A program made the position numbers and the translations under genes. A DNA stretch of 6,293 nucleotides from JBFGRM01 sp041563675. GTDB lineage: Bacteria; Nitrospirota; Nitrospiria; Nitrospirales; Nitrospiraceae. Under the pieces are notes generated by a model, which did no database searches, had not been told where the DNA came from, and was given only the letters and a program-made list of their open reading frames with translations. The stretch covers positions 1 through 6,293 of the forward strand of contig JBFGRM010000149.1 of the NCBI GenBank assembly GCA_041563675.1, in the 5' to 3' direction. Below, one piece after another: positions 4,043-6,293 of the stretch. The number at the start of each line of letters is the position of its first letter. Position 1 is the first letter of the stretch.

Positions 4043-5539
4043 ATGATCCGCCCTTCCCGCGCACGATTTCTCATGGCCGAGCGGCCGGAACCGCTCGTCC
4101 TGTCGCTGCCCCTGCCCACCGCCGACGCCTTCGAGCTCTATCAGCGCCTGGCCGCGCGCTCCCCATCGTTCCTGCTCGAGAGCGGAAGCGGCGGCGCCCG
4201 CACCGCCAGGTACTCCTTTCTGTGCTCGGACCCTTACCTCACCCTCTCCGGCAAGGGCGACGTCTACCACCTGCGCGCGCGTGACGGTGTCGAGACCGGC
4301 GTCGGGGACCCGTTCGAGGTCCTCATGCGCCTGCTCAGACGCTCACGCATGCCCAGGGCGGAGGGCTTGCCTCCGTTCTTCGGCGGTGCCGTCGGCTACT
4401 TCGGGTACGATCTGGTGCGGCGCTTCGAAGCCATCCCCACCATCGCCCGGGACGATCTGGCACTTCCGGATCTGTTCTTTGCCTTCGTCGATCTCGTCGC
4501 GGCAGTCGATCAGACGAACCGGACGCTGGAGCTCATCTTCGCCCCGCCTCTGGAACGGCTCCTCGGCGAGCCCCGCGAAAAGCTGTACCGCGAGGGATGC
4601 GATCGACTGGCGGAGCTTGAGGCGCGCCTTGCGACCCCCCGGACGACCGTGACCCAGGCGGAGCTGGACGCCTTCGCGGTGATCCCGGATCAGACCAAGG
4701 TCGACTACGTGGCGCGTGTGGGGCAGTGCAAGGAGTACATCGCGGCCGGCGATATTTACCAGGCCAATGTCTCCCACCGATTCACGATCACGCCGGAAGG
4801 ATCTGAGCCAGGGCGCGGAGCATGGACCCCGGCGGGAGGGAACGCCATGGCCCGGCGCCTATATGGCCGCCTTCGCCGGGTCAACCCGTCGCCGTTCTCC
4901 GCGCTCCTGGATCTTGGCGACCTCACCCTGATCAGTTGCTCGCCGGAACGGCTCGTCCAGCTTCAAGGTCGCCGCGTCGACTCGCGCCCCATTGCGGGCA
5001 CCAGGCCACGCGGCGCTCACATGCAGGAGGATCGACGGCTGGCGGAGGAGTTGCTGACGAACCCCAAGGAACGCGCCGAGCACATCATGCTGGTGGATCT
5101 CGAGCGGAACGACCTCGGACGGGTGTGCCGATTCGGATCGGTACGCGTGGATGAGTTCATGGTGATCGAACGCTACTCCCACGTCAGCCACATCGTCTCG
5201 AACGTGACAGGGACGCTGCGCGATGATGTCGACGCCTTCGACCTGGTGCGCGCGGTCTTCCCCGGCGGCACGATCACGGGCGTGCCGAAGATTCGATGCA
5301 TGAACATCCTTGAATCGTTGGAGCCGGTCCGGCGCGGCCCATACACCGGCGCCCTGGGATATCTCAGCTGGAGCGGGGACCTGGATCTCAACATCATCAT
5401 TAGGACGCTCGTCTTGACCGGTGGGCGCGGGTACCTCCAGGTCGGGGCGGGCATTGTGGCGGATTCGGACCCAATGAAGGAGTACGACGAGACACTGCAC
5501 AAGGCGCAGGCCTTCTTCGAGGCCCTGCGGGGGCACTGA
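4043..5539 (+). CDS. pabB: Chorismate-utilising synthase component I, probably aminodeoxychorismate synthase (PabB; TrpE-like)
   Basis: This 498-aa protein belongs to the anthranilate/aminodeoxychorismate synthase component I family: chorismate plus ammonia (from a glutamine amidotransferase subunit) gives an aminated product. The N-terminal domain has FLLES...RYSF (43-59). The catalytic chorismate-binding domain spans about 215-495: AGDIYQAN (235-242), CSPERLV (299-305), PIAGTRPRG (316-324), VDLERNDLG (351-359), FPGGTITGVPK (406-416) and GAGIVADSDP...EYDET. At position 318 there is Ala, where E. coli PabB has the Lys of PIKGT; TrpE proteins and many PabB proteins also have Ala, so the sequence alone does not decide. 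The pabC-like gene 2 nt downstream favours PabB. No trpG/pabA is in the window. ATG 4043 and ATG 4073 are both possible starts; neither has a clear ribosome site. Confidence 0.88.
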   Translation: MIRPSRARFLMAERPEPLVLSLPLPTADAFELYQRLAARSPSFLLESGSGGARTARYSFLCSDPYLTLSGKGDVYHLRARDGVETGVGDPFEVLMRLLRRSRMPRAEGLPPFFGGAVGYFGYDLVRRFEAIPTIARDDLALPDLFFAFVDLVAAVDQTNRTLELIFAPPLERLLGEPREKLYREGCDRLAELEARLATPRTTVTQAELDAFAVIPDQTKVDYVARVGQCKEYIAAGDIYQANVSHRFTITPEGSEPGRGAWTPAGGNAMARRLYGRLRRVNPSPFSALLDLGDLTLISCSPERLVQLQGRRVDSRPIAGTRPRGAHMQEDRRLAEELLTNPKERAEHIMLVDLERNDLGRVCRFGSVRVDEFMVIERYSHVSHIVSNVTGTLRDDVDAFDLVRAVFPGGTITGVPKIRCMNILESLEPVRRGPYTGALGYLSWSGDLDLNIIIRTLVLTGGRGYLQVGAGIVADSDPMKEYDETLHKAQAFFEALRGH

Positions 5540-5541
5540 CG

Positions 5542-6293
5542 ATGTGGATCTACCTGAACGATGGCTTCGTGTCCAAGGAGCACGCCCGGATCTCCGTGTT
5601 CGACCACGGCTTCCTGTACGGCGACGGCGTCTACGAAACGCTCCGCTCCTATGCGGGCCGGTTCTTCCTCCTTCACCAACACCTCAGAAGACTGTATCGA
5701 TCCGCGGAGCTGATCGATCTCAAGATCCCCCTGGCGGAGCAGGACTGGGCACGCGTCTTGGCAGAGGCGCTCCAGCGGAACGGGCTGGGTCGGGGAGCGA
5801 CGTCCGGAGGAACGGACCCGGCCGACGGCCACGTTCGCATCACGATCTCACGGGGGGAAGGGGAGCTCGGTCTCGACCCCGAGCTATGCCCGCGTCCCAC
5901 GGTCGTCATCCTGACGAAGCCGCTGTCGCCTCCGCCGGCGCGACTCTACGAGCAGGGGGTGGAGCTCAAGCTGGTCTCGGTTCGGCGGAACTCCTCCGCG
6001 GCGCTGCCGCCTCAAATCAAGTCACTGAACTTTCTGAACAACATCCTCGCAAAGCGGGAGGCGTCCCGGGCGGGCGCGTTCGATGCGCTGATGCTGAACA
6101 ATGAAGGAGTGGTGACGGAGTGCACGGTGAGCAACGTCTTCTTCGCGCGGCAGGGGCGCCTGCACACGCCGTCGTTGACCTGCGGCATTCTCGAGGGCGT
6201 CACCCGCGGGGTCGTGATTCAATTGGCCGCCGATTGCGGCATCGCCGTTGAAGAAGGAGCCTTCCCACCGGCCGCCCTCCTGGAGGCCGACGA
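5542..6293 (+). CDS. pabC: Class IV PLP enzyme, probably 4-amino-4-deoxychorismate lyase (3' end outside window)
   Basis: The frame runs from ATG 5542 to the right edge without a stop: 250 residues of about 280-300. It is a fold-type IV PLP enzyme (PabC, D-amino-acid or branched-chain aminotransferase family). Motifs are VFDHGFLYGDGVYETLR (19-35), Lys160 in PPQIKSLNFLNN (the PLP Schiff-base lysine), and EGVVTECTVSNVFF (188-201) with Glu193 as the likely partner of the PLP ring nitrogen. A short Gly/Ser/Thr-rich stretch (about 83-96) before HVRITISRG looks like an extra loop. The gene starts 2 nt after the pabB stop, with GGGGG upstream as ribosome site. That pairing supports conversion of aminodeoxychorismate to 4-aminobenzoate and pyruvate. 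By sequence alone, an aminotransferase (dat/ilvE-like) cannot be excluded. Confidence 0.85.
   Translation, partial: MWIYLNDGFVSKEHARISVFDHGFLYGDGVYETLRSYAGRFFLLHQHLRRLYRSAELIDLKIPLAEQDWARVLAEALQRNGLGRGATSGGTDPADGHVRITISRGEGELGLDPELCPRPTVVILTKPLSPPPARLYEQGVELKLVSVRRNSSAALPPQIKSLNFLNNILAKREASRAGAFDALMLNNEGVVTECTVSNVFFARQGRLHTPSLTCGILEGVTRGVVIQLAADCGIAVEEGAFPPAALLEAD

Overview
This is a G+C-rich (about 60% by eye) bacterial chromosomal window of mostly housekeeping genes. It has no transposase, integrase, phage gene, CRISPR array or RNA gene that I can see. Codon use, the subunit c sequence and the split ATP synthase layout suggest a Nitrospirota or similar deep-branching Gram-negative lineage. 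That placement is an impression from protein flavour and has not been tested.

Layout: (1) 3-782 (+) is the C-terminal part of an M16 zinc-protease-family protein cut by the left edge. Its end overlaps by 8 nt the start of larE (775-1593, +), an ATP-dependent sacrificial sulfur transferase of nickel-pincer cofactor synthesis. (2) Convergent to larE, on the minus strand and read right to left, lies an F0-only ATP synthase operon: atpZ (about 3822-3544), atpB/subunit a (3423-2677), atpE/subunit c (2548-2318), atpF/subunit b (2193-1687). The F1 genes are not here, because the operon ends against larE. (3) A 187-220 bp divergent promoter region follows. (4) On the plus strand, a chorismate-utilising synthase component I (pabB/trpE family, 4043-5539) is followed after 2 nt by a class IV PLP enzyme (pabC-like, 5542 to the right edge). 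Together they look like a 4-aminobenzoate/folate branch.

The most unusual content is between the genes. All four gaps that lie downstream of a stop codon in the atp cluster (larE/atpF, atpF/atpE, atpE/atpB, atpB/atpZ) are filled by the same kind of object: an array of 4-6 degenerate 7- or 9-nt units, a short spacer, then an inverted array of the same unit. The unit differs at every site: GCGGNAG, GTCAGTTNG (9 nt), AGTTTTG and GTGAAAN. Each pair of arms could fold into a long imperfect hairpin. The divergent promoter gap does not carry such an array. The arrays leave only about 10-30 nt next to neighbouring start and stop codons, and at the larE/atpF junction both stop codons lie inside the outermost repeat unit.

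Functionally, the F0 genes build the proton-conducting membrane sector, and subunit c lacks the residues typical of Na+ binding. LarE points to a nickel-pincer (LarA-type) enzyme elsewhere in the genome. The pabB/pabC pair would make 4-aminobenzoate from chorismate together with a glutamine amidotransferase encoded elsewhere.
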